Shown piece after piece: positions 27,397-39,003 of a stretch of DNA of 64,000 nt; within the stretch, counting starts at the first letter, position 1; each line of letters starts with the position of its first letter. The DNA is from Bacteroidota bacterium. GTDB lineage: Bacteria > Bacteroidota > Bacteroidia > Chitinophagales > LD1. The notes under the pieces were generated by a model. That model made no database searches. It had not been told where the DNA came from and saw only the letters and a list, made by a program, of their open reading frames with translations. The translations under genes and the position numbers were made by a program. Where the stretch lies: NCBI GenBank assembly GCA_016722375.1, contig JADKJG010000006.1:62001-126000 (forward strand). The letters are read 5' to 3'.

Positions 27397-28984
27397 TTAC
27401 TGCTTTGCAAACTTGCTGGTTGCAATGATTTGGTTGTTGCGTTTGATATAGGTAATGTAGATGCCCGAAGGATAAGAAGTAACATTTACCCTTTGAAAGC
27501 CACTGTACTGCGGCAGTATTTGCCGATGCACTACCTGCCCCAACTCATTCACTATCTCCATTGTTACCTCTCTGCCTTTACTCCAATCCGTAAAGCCATA
27601 ATCAATAGTTACATCTGTTGTTGCAGGGGTTGGGAAATATTTTCAGTATTCTCTCCCCTTGCTTCTGCTTCTTTCCTTAAACTGGTGATAGTATCACACT
27701 CACTTGCCGCCAATTTGCCTAACCGGTAATTAGGAAAACTTGGAACCCCCAAACTTTGGCTTGGTAATCTAAGCCCTCGCTGTACAAAATGGCATGAATC
27801 CCCTTTCTTATCCGGTTCATTTATCACATGATAGTAATCTATACTGTTACCACAACTGATATATATCTTACCGTTCGGGGCTATCTGGGCCGTATGAAAC
27901 AAACTCTGAAAAACCGACCATCGTGGAGTATGAAAACCGTCATAAATGCCTATGGTATCTATGCTGGAAGCAACGTCAGACTCCATAGGTCATATTGATA
28001 AAAGGTGCTTGGTAATAGAACATACAGGTAACGTTATTAGGTGAAGTGGAGCTCCTCTTCCTCCCTCAACCTGAGTCCGACAAGATAGGCAAAGGAATGT
28101 TTACATGATTGTAACGTACTACTGCACCGGTCGAAATCATAAATATTTATTCCGGTATTATAGCTCACGTAAACATACTTGCTGCCATCTGGTGAGAAGC
28201 AAACAGCCCCATAATCATTTTCGTACATTACAGACCCTACACACACGGTATCGGAATATATGTGCGGCCCGGTTTGGTCTATCAATATCCGATAGTAACA
28301 ATTTGAATTTCTTTTCTGTACTAAAACCCACCAATCTCTGCCGTTGCCGTGCCTTGTGGCGGCTAACTCAGAGCCTAAATTATTGTCAAGTACGGGACCT
28401 AAAATATTGTCTATTACAGGCTGATTTTTGTACAACACTTTTCCATGTCCATTATTGGCCGACATGTCAAGATACGTAATCAAAATTTTTGGGGTATAGT
28501 ATCCGCCGGGAAAAAATACTCGATCATTAAAAGAATGAAGAAGATAAAATCCGTTGGGATTTGCCAAATCCTGAAGGGCCAATATTCCTTGTTCATTCCT
28601 ATATCCTAACTCCTGCATGACAGGGGACCATACATATTGAAACCAACCTGCATTCAGGCTATCGCTACCCTCAATTGTATCATTCAATGCATTAGCAATG
28701 AAAATCCCATTGGTATAAAACAGCAAAACTCCCTCATCGTTAGAGTAACTTGTATTTGTCCTATCGAAACTCATCGAAGAAGAATCGATACTAACTCCGA
28801 CAGGGTCATAATTAAAATTCAAAACAGTTGTCGCCCAATAAAAACTATCTAAATCGTTATATACCGGATTAGGATATGCGTCATAACCACTTAGCCAAAT
28901 ATAATCATGCTTCTGCGCTTCTGTTTCCCAGAACAAAAAACAAAAGCAAAGGGTAAAGACCGAATACCTTATCGTATTTATCAT
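27397..28984 (-). pseudogene. T9SS-sorted beta-propeller-like surface protein, several frameshifts
   Basis: The intact N-terminal ~315 residues begin with a signal peptide (LFWETEAQKHDYIW) and read through GAVCFSPDGSKYVYVSYNTG and INIYDFDRCS. Below ~28100 the family text continues only by switching frames several times (NIPLPILSDSG, RYLYVLLPSTFYQYDLW, ESDVASSIDTIGIYDGF). It then runs to PNGKIYISCGNS and, after another shift near 27640, to a sorting domain ending SGIYITYIKRNNQIIATSKF. At least four frame breaks suggest decay, unless this stretch is badly sequenced. Its ATG overlaps the stop of the upstream decayed gene. Confidence 0.65.
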
Positions 28985-30273
28985 TTCATAAAGATACTCA
29001 GTTTACCGCTATATATTTTCCCATCAGAACCATATAGCCCGATAAAATACATGCCGCTGTTGAATGCTGAAGTATTGATTTTATACCTGCCATTGATTGT
29101 ACTGATATGATTGTTGAATACTAATTTGCCCACCGCATCCGTTATTTTTAGCTGTAATGGCGACACATCCTTATTCACTTGCAGAAATGCATAGTCCATA
29201 GCAGGGTTAGGAAATAGTTTTACCTCCAGTTCTTCTGTAATATCCTTTGCCGTTGTTTTCTTTTCAGGTTCATCCCTTTCTTTCTTCCCACTGTATGTAA
29301 GCGTATCGGTTACGCAGATGGCATCATCATCATAAAAAGTATCCACTACCAACGCCAGCATGGCACGCGCACGGAACACCGCCTCACCTCCCCGCATTGG
29401 ACAGCGTGAAGCTAATTGCTGAAGCCGGGCCAATTGCGTACTGTCAAAAGCGTTATTATCTCTTGCCAGAGTGTTCAGGTAAATGGTATTGACATCCTTA
29501 TAGCCCCTCGATTAGGCATGGTTGGTGTAATAAGCTTCATTGCTGTCTATGCCGCAAAAATTTCTCCATTACGGGTGCTATCCATTACGTGATTTATGCT
29601 GTCATAGCTATCTGTATAAACCCAAATCACCCGAATCAATGAAATAAATTTGGTTGTTCAAAGCAAAGTGATAGTTAGTTGAATCTGGGGCCTCAGGCGT
29701 ACTTGTATCGCTGATTAAATATGACATCAGAGAATAAAGCAGGTTGTCCATATGCGAGCACCCTTCCGTATAGCCACACCCCCCATATAGCGCCATCATC
29801 CTCTGTTGCAATGCTATCTTCTTAAAGCGCCCCGCGGCTAAGCGGGTTCTGGTGCTGGCTCGATTGCATCGCCATCGGCCGCACCTATGCTGTCCCTGAA
29901 AAACCATTAGCTGAACCAGTATTACCGAATCCGGCGTCATAGCTTCTCCTATTAACTCTTCCATTTGAGTCAATTTACCAATGTTGGTAGTTTCAATAGT
30001 GTTATAAAATTGCCATCCATTCGCAGCGCTGTCAATCAGGCTTGGATTCGCTTTCAGTGATTGATAAACCTGTTTTCTCGCCTGCCATGTCATCTCATCA
30101 TTGAAGCGGTTGTAACTAACACTATCATCAGTATGTGATTTAATGATGAAAGAATCTATTCTCAGTTCACCGCCGCTGTATACCCCTCAGCTATCACACA
30201 CTATGTTCTTCCTTAAAGGAAAAACCAAAATCACTTGTCACATCTCATCTATGCTATCCGGGTATCTGTCCAT
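28981..30273 (-). pseudogene. Second decayed T9SS-sorted protein gene
   Basis: Fragments in different frames line up. MDRYPDSIDEM is at ~30273. GGELRIDSFIIKSHTDDS leads into SYNRFNDEMTWQARKQVYQS, preceded by an in-frame TGA near 30187. A middle block ends near 29608. A final frame from 29433 ends in a T9SS sorting domain (VKLFPNPAMDYAFLQVN ... IYSGKLSIFMK). The region also has Lys/Glu-rich and Cys-containing stretches but no recognised enzyme domain. The stop TGA overlaps the ATG of the next gene (ATGA), so the two were an operon. Confidence 0.55.
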
Positions 30274-30490
30274 AATTGTTGAGTAAAAGTACGATTCTGT
30301 TAATGATTGCCAAAACATTTGTGTGTTATAACTCGCATATCTTCAAATTTAATCTCATAATATTGTGATTTTAAACCTCTGAATCATGCGCATCTAAATA
30401 TAGCGAAAAAATCGTCTTTTCATCAAAATTTTGCGTTTATCTATGAATTAACAATTTTATAGTCTGTTTTCCCAAATATCTAGACTCATT

Positions 30491-30816
30491 CTGTCACAGA
30501 ATGAGGGAAGTTTGTCACAGAATGAAGTCCGTAGAATGAGGAAGTCCGTGGCAGAATGAGGGAAGTCCGCGACAGAATGAGGGAAGTCCGTGACGGAATG
30601 AGGTAAGTCTGTGACGGAATGAGGTAAGTCCGCCGCAGAAATAGGGAAGTCTGTCGCAGAAATAGGGAAGTCAGCGACGGAAACAGCTATTTCTGTGATA
30701 AGAATAGGTAAGTCTGTGACAGGAATACCCAAAACCGCTGCAAAAACAGGCAAGATTATTGATAGAATCAGGAGGGCTGTTGTAAAAATAGGGAAGGATG
30801 TGGTAAGGGCTGCAAG
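30491..30816. repeat. Tandem array C, about 15 units of 21 bp
   Basis: Units of the form CYGTGACRGAATGAGGGAAGT repeat with a 21-bp period. One or two shortened units lie at 30512-30545 and degeneration is progressive toward 30816. The spurious minus-strand ORF through it encodes a heptad-like peptide only because 21 is divisible by three. Upstream DNA (30274-30490) is AT-rich with no gene seen. Confidence 0.88.
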
Positions 30817-30822
30817 GAACAC

Positions 30823-30856
30823 AAAAAAACCCTCGGATAAAATCCGAGGGTTTTGT
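30823..30856 (-). terminator. Rho-independent terminator of gldJ
   Basis: AACCCTCGGAT/ATCCGAGGGTT hairpin followed on the minus strand by TTTTTTTG, 20 nt after the gldJ stop codon. Confidence 0.85.
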
Positions 30857-30877
30857 AATAGTATTTTGCTAAAGGGG

Positions 30878-32377
30878 CTATCCCTTCATCTTTCTTTTAC
30901 CTTTCTCTTTAGGGAAGTTATTACCTCCTTTACCTCCCTTCTGAGAATTACCGGAAGGAGAACCTACGCGATCCATCGCGCAGCGGAAACCAAGGTCATC
31001 TGTACCCTGCTCCTGAGCTAAGTAGCGACGGGTTCCCGGTGAAAGGAAATAAGCGCGGTCTTTCCAACTTCCGCCTTTATAAACGTGAGCATCATTATCA
31101 ATCAATGAAGAAAATCCGAACTTGTAATCTACGTTGGATATTTCATCGCCGTCCAGATAATTTCTTGCCTCCCCTTTTTTGTAGTTTCTGCGATTAGCGC
31201 TTTCCTCGTCGGTCACTACACGATATTGCAATCTTCCCAAGCTGTCTTTGTCAACCGGGTTGCCGTCAGCGTCTAACACTTTAGTTTTGAATTCATTACC
31301 CCGGAAGGTGCGGAAATCATCTCCATCAGCAGAGGTCATAGGGCGATACACATCCATTACCCACTCGTTTACGTTGCCTGCCATGTTATATAAACCAAAG
31401 TCATTTGGCATGTAGGACTTAACCGGTGCGGTGATGTCAGCGTTGTCATTTAGCTTGCCGGCTATACCCATATTATCTCCACGACCTCTTTTGAAGTTGG
31501 CAAGAAATTCACCCTGCCACATCCCTGTTTTAGGATAGCGGGTTGAAGTTCCATTCCAAGGATAAATCTTTCGGTCGGTGATTCTTTCTTCTGAGCTAGC
31601 AGGCTGATTGCCTACCAAAGCCAAGGCAGCATATTCCCACTCAGCTTCTGTCGGTAAACGATATTTTGGAAGCATCATACCGTCTTCCATTCTTACGTGG
31701 CGGGTACCAGAACCATTTGGATCCAAATCCTTCACCGGTCTCTTGCCGGCTGAACCTTCATATTGCCCTACCATATATGACTCGGTATTGAAATTGTCAG
31801 AACCAACCTGAGAAGGGTTTTCTGCCAATACTCCCTTATCAATCAGGATCCTTTCGTTCACGCGGTCAGAGCGCCAAGTGGCGAAATCATTTGCCTGAAG
31901 CCAGTTTACACCAACAACGGGATAGTAGTTATACGCAGGATGGCGGAAATAATATTCTACATAAGGCTCGTTGTAGGCCAATTCATCTCTCCATACCAAA
32001 GTATCAGGCAGCGCCTTTTTCACGACATCCGGAAAATCATTTCCGAAAACGCGAACCATCCAGTAAAGATATTCACGGTAATGCACGTTGGCAATTTCCG
32101 TTTCATCCATATAATAAGAACTAACAGTTACCCGACGAGCTACGTTATGATATTCGTACATCACATCCTGTTCGGTATTTCCCATTACAAAGGTTCCCCC
32201 TTGTACATAGACCAAACCGGGACCGGTCTCCTGTCCTTTGTAATCTACTACCTCAAATCCACCGTTCTTGGAATCGTTATAATTCCAACCGGTGATGGAT
32301 GATTTCTCTTTCTTGCACGAAGAGGCTCCGATCATCAATGACAGAGCTAACAGTAAATGCAAATGGCGAAACTTCAT
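30878..32377 (-). CDS. gldJ: Gliding motility/T9SS lipoprotein GldJ
   Basis: A 499-aa lipoprotein (signal peptide and lipobox IGASSC). It has an FGE-sulfatase/SUMF1-like fold typical of GldJ, with GPGLVYVQGGTFVMGNTEQD, VTVSSYYMDETEIANVHY, PVVGVNWLQANDFATWR, YRLPTEAEWEYAALAL, YNMAGNVNEWVMDVYRP and DDLGFRCAMDRVG. GldJ is needed for gliding and for stability of the T9SS core in Flavobacterium. The C-terminus is Lys/Gly-rich. It lies next to porP/sprF and near porU-porV, as T9SS genes often do. GldK is the main alternative paralogue, but the internal ARNYLDGDEIS-type insert favours GldJ. Confidence 0.88.
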   Translation of the reverse strand: MKFRHLHLLLALSLMIGASSCKKEKSSITGWNYNDSKNGGFEVVDYKGQETGPGLVYVQGGTFVMGNTEQDVMYEYHNVARRVTVSSYYMDETEIANVHYREYLYWMVRVFGNDFPDVVKKALPDTLVWRDELAYNEPYVEYYFRHPAYNYYPVVGVNWLQANDFATWRSDRVNERILIDKGVLAENPSQVGSDNFNTESYMVGQYEGSAGKRPVKDLDPNGSGTRHVRMEDGMMLPKYRLPTEAEWEYAALALVGNQPASSEERITDRKIYPWNGTSTRYPKTGMWQGEFLANFKRGRGDNMGIAGKLNDNADITAPVKSYMPNDFGLYNMAGNVNEWVMDVYRPMTSADGDDFRTFRGNEFKTKVLDADGNPVDKDSLGRLQYRVVTDEESANRRNYKKGEARNYLDGDEISNVDYKFGFSSLIDNDAHVYKGGSWKDRAYFLSPGTRRYLAQEQGTDDLGFRCAMDRVGSPSGNSQKGGKGGNNFPKEKGKRKMKG

Positions 32378-32504
32378 GGTTTTTCTATTTGGTTTTTGAA
32401 GGTTTTTCTATTCTAAAAGGTTGCTAAAGTAAAGTTTTCAGTTTAAGTCCCAAAAATCTGCTTTTTATTTTGTGTTTTGTTTTTTAACAGTTGAAATGAC
32501 GTGT

Positions 32505-33542
32505 CTAAAAGTTTAGAATAGATGGACACGGCACAAAGGCTTTGTTCTTCTTCGGATTGATGGAATTATCATCCCCTGTCCAATTAAACGTAAAAGACAG
32601 CTCATGGGTTCCACCGGAACGACCCATCAGTCGAGAAATAGTATAATCATAGCTATATCCAATTCTGAATTTTCCTTTTTTGAAACCTAAATATCCTATC
32701 ACAGCATCTGAATTTTTAAAAGCATTTCTATATCCTAATCCAAAGTACACGAAACTAATACCAGTCAGGAAAGTTCCTTGGGTTTGAAAGGATTTTCCCT
32801 GATTCACGAATAGAACGTTGGGTGATACCCAAATATTGTATCGCAGGTCTTTTTTATGCCGAATAGGTAGGTTGGCTCCAAAGTGAACATTAAAGTTCAT
32901 CGGAGTCATTACATCATCGGCTTCATAAAAGGACTGGCGGTGCATTAATAGATTATTTACGGAAAAGCCGAGATAAAGTTTCTCTGTAAAAAATAGTACG
33001 CCTGCTCCCAGGTCACCTTTATCAGTGGCTAATTTATCCGGAGGAGGCTCAGAAGTAGGGTTGGGAACGTTTACATTGTTGAAGAATCCACTCAATGGAT
33101 CAATCATATCGCTCCATAATAATTTGTCCCAACGAAGCGTTGTATGAATATAGCTTCCCTGAACACCAATTTTCAGCGCCATCTTTTTGTTGAGCTTGAT
33201 TTGTTGGGCATAAATAATGCTGGCCTTGTAACTGCCATACATATTATTGCCCACCAAATCACCGGTGAACTGAACTCCAATCCCCGCATGAAGGGGTGAT
33301 ATGTGCATGTCAAATCCGGCCATGTAGGTAGTGAAACCACCATTGAATCCGTTGCCCAAGCCCGACCACTGATTGCGATAATTGAGTGTAGCTCGTGGCC
33401 CATAAGAAACGCCTGCCAAGGCAGGATTTAGCTGCAAGGGGGCGGAGAAATATTGGGACATTACGACGTCCTGTGCTGATAAATTTCTACCTGTCGTGAA
33501 AAGCAGGGTTATAAAAGCAATATATTTGAGCTTGTTTCGCAA
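32505..33542 (-). CDS. PorP/SprF family type IX secretion outer-membrane protein
   Basis: A 345-aa predicted outer-membrane beta-barrel. The signal peptide ends GRNLSAQD. The family hallmark QYFSAPLQLNPALAG follows, then RATLNYRNQW and GFDMHISPLHAGIGVQF. Later barrel strands include LYLGFSVNNLLMHRQSFY and FRIGYSYDYTISRL. PorP/SprF proteins associate with the T9SS and with attachment of specific substrates. It is upstream of gldJ on the same strand (127 bp) and divergent from porU. Confidence 0.92.
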   Translation of the reverse strand: MRNKLKYIAFITLLFTTGRNLSAQDVVMSQYFSAPLQLNPALAGVSYGPRATLNYRNQWSGLGNGFNGGFTTYMAGFDMHISPLHAGIGVQFTGDLVGNNMYGSYKASIIYAQQIKLNKKMALKIGVQGSYIHTTLRWDKLLWSDMIDPLSGFFNNVNVPNPTSEPPPDKLATDKGDLGAGVLFFTEKLYLGFSVNNLLMHRQSFYEADDVMTPMNFNVHFGANLPIRHKKDLRYNIWVSPNVLFVNQGKSFQTQGTFLTGISFVYFGLGYRNAFKNSDAVIGYLGFKKGKFRIGYSYDYTISRLMGRSGGTHELSFTFNWTGDDNSINPKKNKAFVPCPSILNF

Positions 33543-33617
33543 AATATTTTTTCAGTTCATGAAATATAACTCCAAAAGTTGCGTTTTATTGCGCGCTTTA
33601 GTTAAGCGTCAAAAATA

Positions 33618-36600
33618 ATGATGGAATCCATATACCCTATTTTTAAAGACAGAACCAAATCATTACTCAGTATGATTCTGTTTTTAATCGGCACGTTGCT
33701 TTTGGGAAAAGTGAATGCTCAAGTTTTAGAAAGAAAGATAGAATGGTCCGAATCTTCTAAAAGTTTCAGGACCTTAGATGAAAAAAATATCGTTCAGCCT
33801 ACTTTTACGGACGCAACCCATCTGGAGGAGTTTGGTTTATTGCCTGTATATGCAGAAATGATTCCCATGTCGGCTTACGGCACCGTTTCGGCGCAGTTAT
33901 TAAACCCGGTTTATGCCCCGGCTGGTTCTTTGGACAAAGAAAGCCTGACATTCATCAAAGATTCGATAGCGGTGAAAGCAGATTGGTCTTATCATCAAAA
34001 GGTTTCGAGTGTTTATCTCTCTCTCCTGCCCTTCAGAAAAAATCCGCTGACGGGAACTATTGAAAAATTGGTGTCATTCAATCTTCAGATCAACGTAAAA
34101 GCTAAGCCCGAAAAACGCTCTACTCGTTCCTATGCCGCCAATTCGGTATTGGCTTCGGGTAACTGGTATAAAGTTTCTGTGATGACAGAAGGCATATACA
34201 AAATTGACTATGACTTTATTCGAACAAAACTGAACATAGACCCCTCCTCTTTCAATCTGAATACTTTGGCTGTATTCGGAAATGGCGGGGGCATGGTACC
34301 CGATTATAATTCGGTGGACCGCCCCGATGATTTGATCGAGAACTCCACGATGGTAGTGGACAACAACGGAAACAACAAGTTCGATGCAGATGATTATCTG
34401 CTCTTCTTTGGCCAGATACCTGATTCATGGACGTGGAACGCTGCTACTCAACTATTCGAGCACAAGAAAAATCTATACTCCACTCAGACCTTTTATTTTC
34501 TGACTACCGATGCCGGTACCGGAAAACGAGTGACTCCATCCAGCACGGAGGAAGCGCGAATTTGACGATTACCGATTTTAACGAAAGAGCATTTCATGAA
34601 AGTGAGGAGTTTAACCTGTTGCAAAGCGGTAAGACCTGGCTGGGAGATAAGATGACTAACTTTTCAAATCAGAAGACGTTTTCGTTTACATTTCCCAACC
34701 TCATCACCACGGTTCCTGTTAAACTTACAACGGCATTGGCGGCTAATAGCATCAATGGTAGTACAACGATTGCCAATATCAATGGTCAAACCCCACCAAT
34801 CACTTCTCAGTTTGTGGCAGGCATTAGTCCGGGAACCTACGTGCCTGTTTATAATCGCTCTACCATCACCGGGAGTCAATTCATCAATTCCTCGCAGATA
34901 AATGTCACTTATACTTTCAGTGCCCCATCTGATCCATCAGGAAGCGCGGCCGCCTACCTCGACTTTTTTGAATTGAATCTTAGCCGCTCACTTTCTCTGT
35001 CGGGTGATGCGATGACTTTCAGAAATGTAGCTTCGGTTGGCTCTGGCAATATTTCTAATTTCATTTTAAGTAATGCAAGTTCGTCCACGAAGGTTTGGGA
35101 TATTACCGACATTGGAAATATAGTAGAAATGACCGGCAGCCTAAACGGCTCACAGTTTTCATTTACCACCCCTACCGAAACGTTGAAAGAATTTGTTTCG
35201 TTAAACAGCACCTCAAGTTTTGCCAATCCCACCTATGTTTCAAAAGTGGAGAATCAAAACCTTCATGCGATCGGCGAACCGGATATGATAATTGTAACCC
35301 ATGATGATTTCTTTGCCGCCTCCAACGACCTAGCCGAATATCATCGCACCACGGACCACATCACTGTAGACGTGGTTAAAACCAGCCAGATATATAATGA
35401 GTTTGGAAGTGGCAAACCCGATATTTCTGCTATACGCGACTTTGTAAAAATGCCTTATGACCGCGCTGGCGGAGACACCTCTTTAATGCCTCGCTATTTA
35501 TTGCTCATGGGCGATGGATCCTATGACCCGCAGAACCGTATCGCGAGCAAAACAAACTTTGTGCCTACCTATCAAAGTGATGACTCAAATAACCCAACGG
35601 CTACATATACCTCTGATGATTTTTATGGATTATTAGACGACAATGAAGGAGGTAATATCACCAATGCTGCCCAGAAATTGGATATTGGAATCGGGCGAAT
35701 CCCTGTAGAAACAGCAACGGAAGCGCAAGATGTGGTCAACAAAATCAAAGGGTATAAGACCATCAAACTCTGCGCCGGATGTGCCCAGGTAGCGAGTAAC
35801 AATACTTGGAGAAACAACATCACCTTCATTGCTGATGATGAAGACAATGATCTACACTTGGATGCTTCCGAGGCTTTGGCAGAAGCTACCCGCGCAAAAT
35901 ACCCATCCTACAATTATGACAAAATATATCTCGATGCCTTTAAGCAAGTGCCGACTCCAGCCGGAGACCGCTATCCGGACGTGAATACCGCCATTATCAA
36001 CCGGGTGAATACCGGGGCGCTGATTATTAATTGGGTGGGGCACGGCGGTCCAACTAATTGGGCACATGAGCGTATCTTCAATATGAGCGATATCGTCAAC
36101 TTCCAAAACGCCACCAAACTTCCTCTATTCATCACAGCTACTTGTGATTTCAGTGCCTTCGACTTGGCAGAGCGCACAGCCGGTGAGTGGTTGATTGTCA
36201 ATGGCAAAGGAGGCGCTATTGGTTCGATCACTACGGTGCGCTTGGTCTATTCTAATGCGAACCAAGCATTGAACGATGTGGTTTTTAAGTATCTCTTTCA
36301 GGATTTCATGGATCGTAAGCCTACGCTGGGTGAGGTGACCATGCTTTCTAAGAATAATGTGCTGACAGATATTTCAAACACGCGGAAATTTACCTTGCTT
36401 GGTGATCCGGCGTTAACACTAAACTATCCTCGGTATAATGTAGTCACTACCATGGTGAATGAAAAGCCGGTTGTTTTGCCCCAAGACAGCTTTAAAGCCC
36501 TTGCCCGCATGACCGTTTCGGGCGAAATCAGAGATGATAATAATGTCAAAATGACTTCCTTCAATGGAACTATATATCCTTGGGTGTATGATAAAATAAA

Positions 36601-37516
36601 CGTTACCCCAACCTTGAGCAATGATGGAGGAAGCCCTGTGCGAAACATTAAAATGTACAAGAGTCTGCTTTTCAAAGGCAAGGCGAGCGTGACCAATGGC
36701 GAATTCAGTTTTACCTTTATCGTTCCCAAAGACATTAACTATCAGTATGGGTATGGACGAATCAGCTACTATGCCGATAATGGAGATAATATAGATGCAC
36801 ACGGATTTAACCAAACCATTACCATTGGCGGGTCGGCAGATTCAGTTGCGATGGATAATCTGGGTCCGCGCATGAATGTTTATATGAACGACGAAAAATT
36901 TGTTTTTGGAGGAACTACCAATGCTAATCCTCTCTTGCTTGTAAAGTTTGATGATGAAAGTGGGATCAATACGGTAGGCAACGGCGTAGGCCATGACCTG
37001 ACAGCCGTTCTGGATGACAACGAACAAAACAAACTGACACTGAATGATTATTACGAAAGCGAACTGGATAATTTCCAAAAAGGAGCAGTGAGGTATCCGC
37101 TCACTAAATTAAAGGACGGAAGACATACGCTAAAAGTCAAAGCTTGGGACATTAACAACAACTCATCTGATGAATATACTGAGTTTATTGTAACCTCTGA
37201 TGCCAAAATTGCGTTAACTCATGTATTTAACTATCCAAACCCATTCACCACGAGAACACAATTTATGTTTGAGCACAATAGACCTTGTGATGTATTAGAT
37301 GTAAGCGTACAGATTTACACAGTCAGCGGAAAACTGGTAAAATCCATTGTACAACAGGTGCAATCTGTTGGCTATAGAGTAGATAATATTGAGTGGAATG
37401 GTCTGGATGATTATGGCGACCCGATTGGTAAAGGAGTGTATGTTTATAAGGTCAACGTGCGCGACTCAGGAGGCAGTAGCGCCCACAAGTTTGAAAAGTT
37501 GGTAGTTTTAAGATAA
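33618..37516 (+). CDS. porU: Type IX secretion system sortase PorU (single frameshift)
   Basis: About 1,299 aa when the frame 33618-34565 is joined to the frame that ends at 37516, by an indel near 34556. N-terminal beta domains (ASGNWYKVSVMTEGIYKID) are followed by the C25-type peptidase domain. The catalytic His is in NWVGHGGPTNWAHE and the Cys in FITATCDFSAFD. The C-terminus is a sorting-like domain (FNYPNPFTTRTQFMFEHNRP ... GKGVYVYKVNVRD). PorU removes T9SS C-terminal signals and attaches substrates to the surface. porV follows directly, as in other Bacteroidota. The reading frame and catalytic residues are otherwise intact, so sequencing error is the simplest explanation for the break. 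Confidence 0.9.
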
Positions 37517-37584
37517 TTTTGGCAAAATTTTAAGCATAAAGAACCTAGATATTGCAACAACTTTACCTAACCAATTATTAATCA

Positions 37585-38931
37585 ATGAATTTACTGTTGC
37601 GTTCTAAAATGCTGTTTGCCTCTACGGTGCTGTTTGTGTTCTTTACATCAGCTTCCAAGGCTCAAACCGTGAATACCGGTGCGGGGAAAATCAATACGGT
37701 AACAACAGCCGTTCCTTTTCTACGCATCGTTCCCGATGCCCGCGCCGGAGGAATGGGGGATGTGGGAATAGCTTCGCCTACCGATGCAAACGGCTTATAT
37801 CTCAATCCGGCTAAGATGGCTTTCATTGATAAAGATTTTGGTTTTGCCGTAACGTTCAGCCCTTGGCTCAAGGCATTGGTCAACGATATTTATCTGGTGA
37901 ATATCAATGGTTATTACAAGGTGAAAAAAATGCAAACCATTGCATTGTCGGTGCGCTATTTCTCTTTGGGCAACATTACTTTTACAGACGTGAACGGTCA
38001 GGAAACCGGACAGTTTCGCCCGAATGAATTTGCCATTGATGGACATTATGCGCGCGTATTGGGCAAGTATTTTTCTATTGCGGCTTCTCTTCGTTTTATC
38101 TACTCCAACCTGGCCGGTGGGCAGGGGGGACAAGTTAAGGCGGGAATCGCCGGTTCGGGAGATATTTCCTGGTATTTCAAGAAGAGGTATAACGAGAATA
38201 AGGAAAACAAATTTGTCCATGAATTTGCTGCCGGCATGAATATTTCAAATATCGGTAGTAAAATAACGTATAACCCAACTAATAAAGGGCAGCGGGATTA
38301 CATTCCCACCAATCTTGGTCTTGGTTTTGGATATACGCTCGACGTTGACAAACACAGTACTGTTGGTGCCTACGTAGATTTCAATAAATTGTTGGTTCCA
38401 TCGCCTGATACAGTTGATAATAACAATAACGCTATTTATGACTTTCGTGAAAAATCGCCCATCACCGGCATGTTTACTTCATTTGGAGATGCCCCCGGTG
38501 GCTTCAAGGAAGAGATGAGAGAAATTACTATCGGCGCCGGTGTGGAGTATATGTATAACAAACAGTTCGGCGCTCGTTTCGGATATTTTTATGAGCCTTC
38601 TACCAAAGGAAATCGCCAGTTTCTTACCGCTGGTTTGACGGTGAAGTACAGTGTGGTTGGTTTAAATTTCTCTTACCTCATCCCTACCACCATTCAGCGA
38701 AATCCATTGGATAACACGTTGCGATTCAGCCTCCTGTTCGACTTTGCAAAGGGGGGTAAGAAAGCCGGTCAGAACAACACCGGAGTCTCGCTGGTAGATG
38801 ACGGGCCAAAGAAGAAATCCAAAAAGGAAAAGGAACTGCAACCCACTGAAAATGTGGTACCGGTGGCTCCCGTAACTCCGGAAGTTCCTTTGGAATCAGT
38901 TCCGCCGCTACCCAAGAAAGACAACGAATAG
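37585..38931 (+). CDS. porV: Type IX secretion outer-membrane protein PorV
   Basis: A 448-aa beta-barrel of the FadL-like PorV/LptO family. The signal peptide ends TSASKAQT. The signature TAVPFLRIVPDARAGGMGD is followed by DANGLYLNPAKMAFID. Barrel strands fill the middle, and a Lys/Pro-rich C-terminal tail (GPKKKSKKEKELQ, VPLESVPPLPKK) is probably periplasmic. PorV shuttles T9SS substrates from the translocon to PorU. It is 68 bp downstream of porU and followed by a strong terminator. Confidence 0.95.
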   Translation: MNLLLRSKMLFASTVLFVFFTSASKAQTVNTGAGKINTVTTAVPFLRIVPDARAGGMGDVGIASPTDANGLYLNPAKMAFIDKDFGFAVTFSPWLKALVNDIYLVNINGYYKVKKMQTIALSVRYFSLGNITFTDVNGQETGQFRPNEFAIDGHYARVLGKYFSIAASLRFIYSNLAGGQGGQVKAGIAGSGDISWYFKKRYNENKENKFVHEFAAGMNISNIGSKITYNPTNKGQRDYIPTNLGLGFGYTLDVDKHSTVGAYVDFNKLLVPSPDTVDNNNNAIYDFREKSPITGMFTSFGDAPGGFKEEMREITIGAGVEYMYNKQFGARFGYFYEPSTKGNRQFLTAGLTVKYSVVGLNFSYLIPTTIQRNPLDNTLRFSLLFDFAKGGKKAGQNNTGVSLVDDGPKKKSKKEKELQPTENVVPVAPVTPEVPLESVPPLPKKDNE

Positions 38932-38954
38932 AAATTTGTTCTCTATCATATTTT

Positions 38955-38985
38955 AAAAGCCATCGTTTCCCGGTGGCTTTTTTTA
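38955..38985 (+). terminator. Rho-independent terminator of porV
   Basis: AAAGCCA-CG loop CG-TGGCTTT followed by TTTTTA, about 25 nt after the porV stop. Confidence 0.8.
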
Positions 38986-39003
38986 TTTTTAGATGATGAA
39001 ATC

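Noticed and set aside
30457..30822. Minus-strand frame with heptad-like repeats (DFPHSVT...)
   Set aside because: Same cause: array C has a 21-bp period. Frames on this array are open without coding signal.
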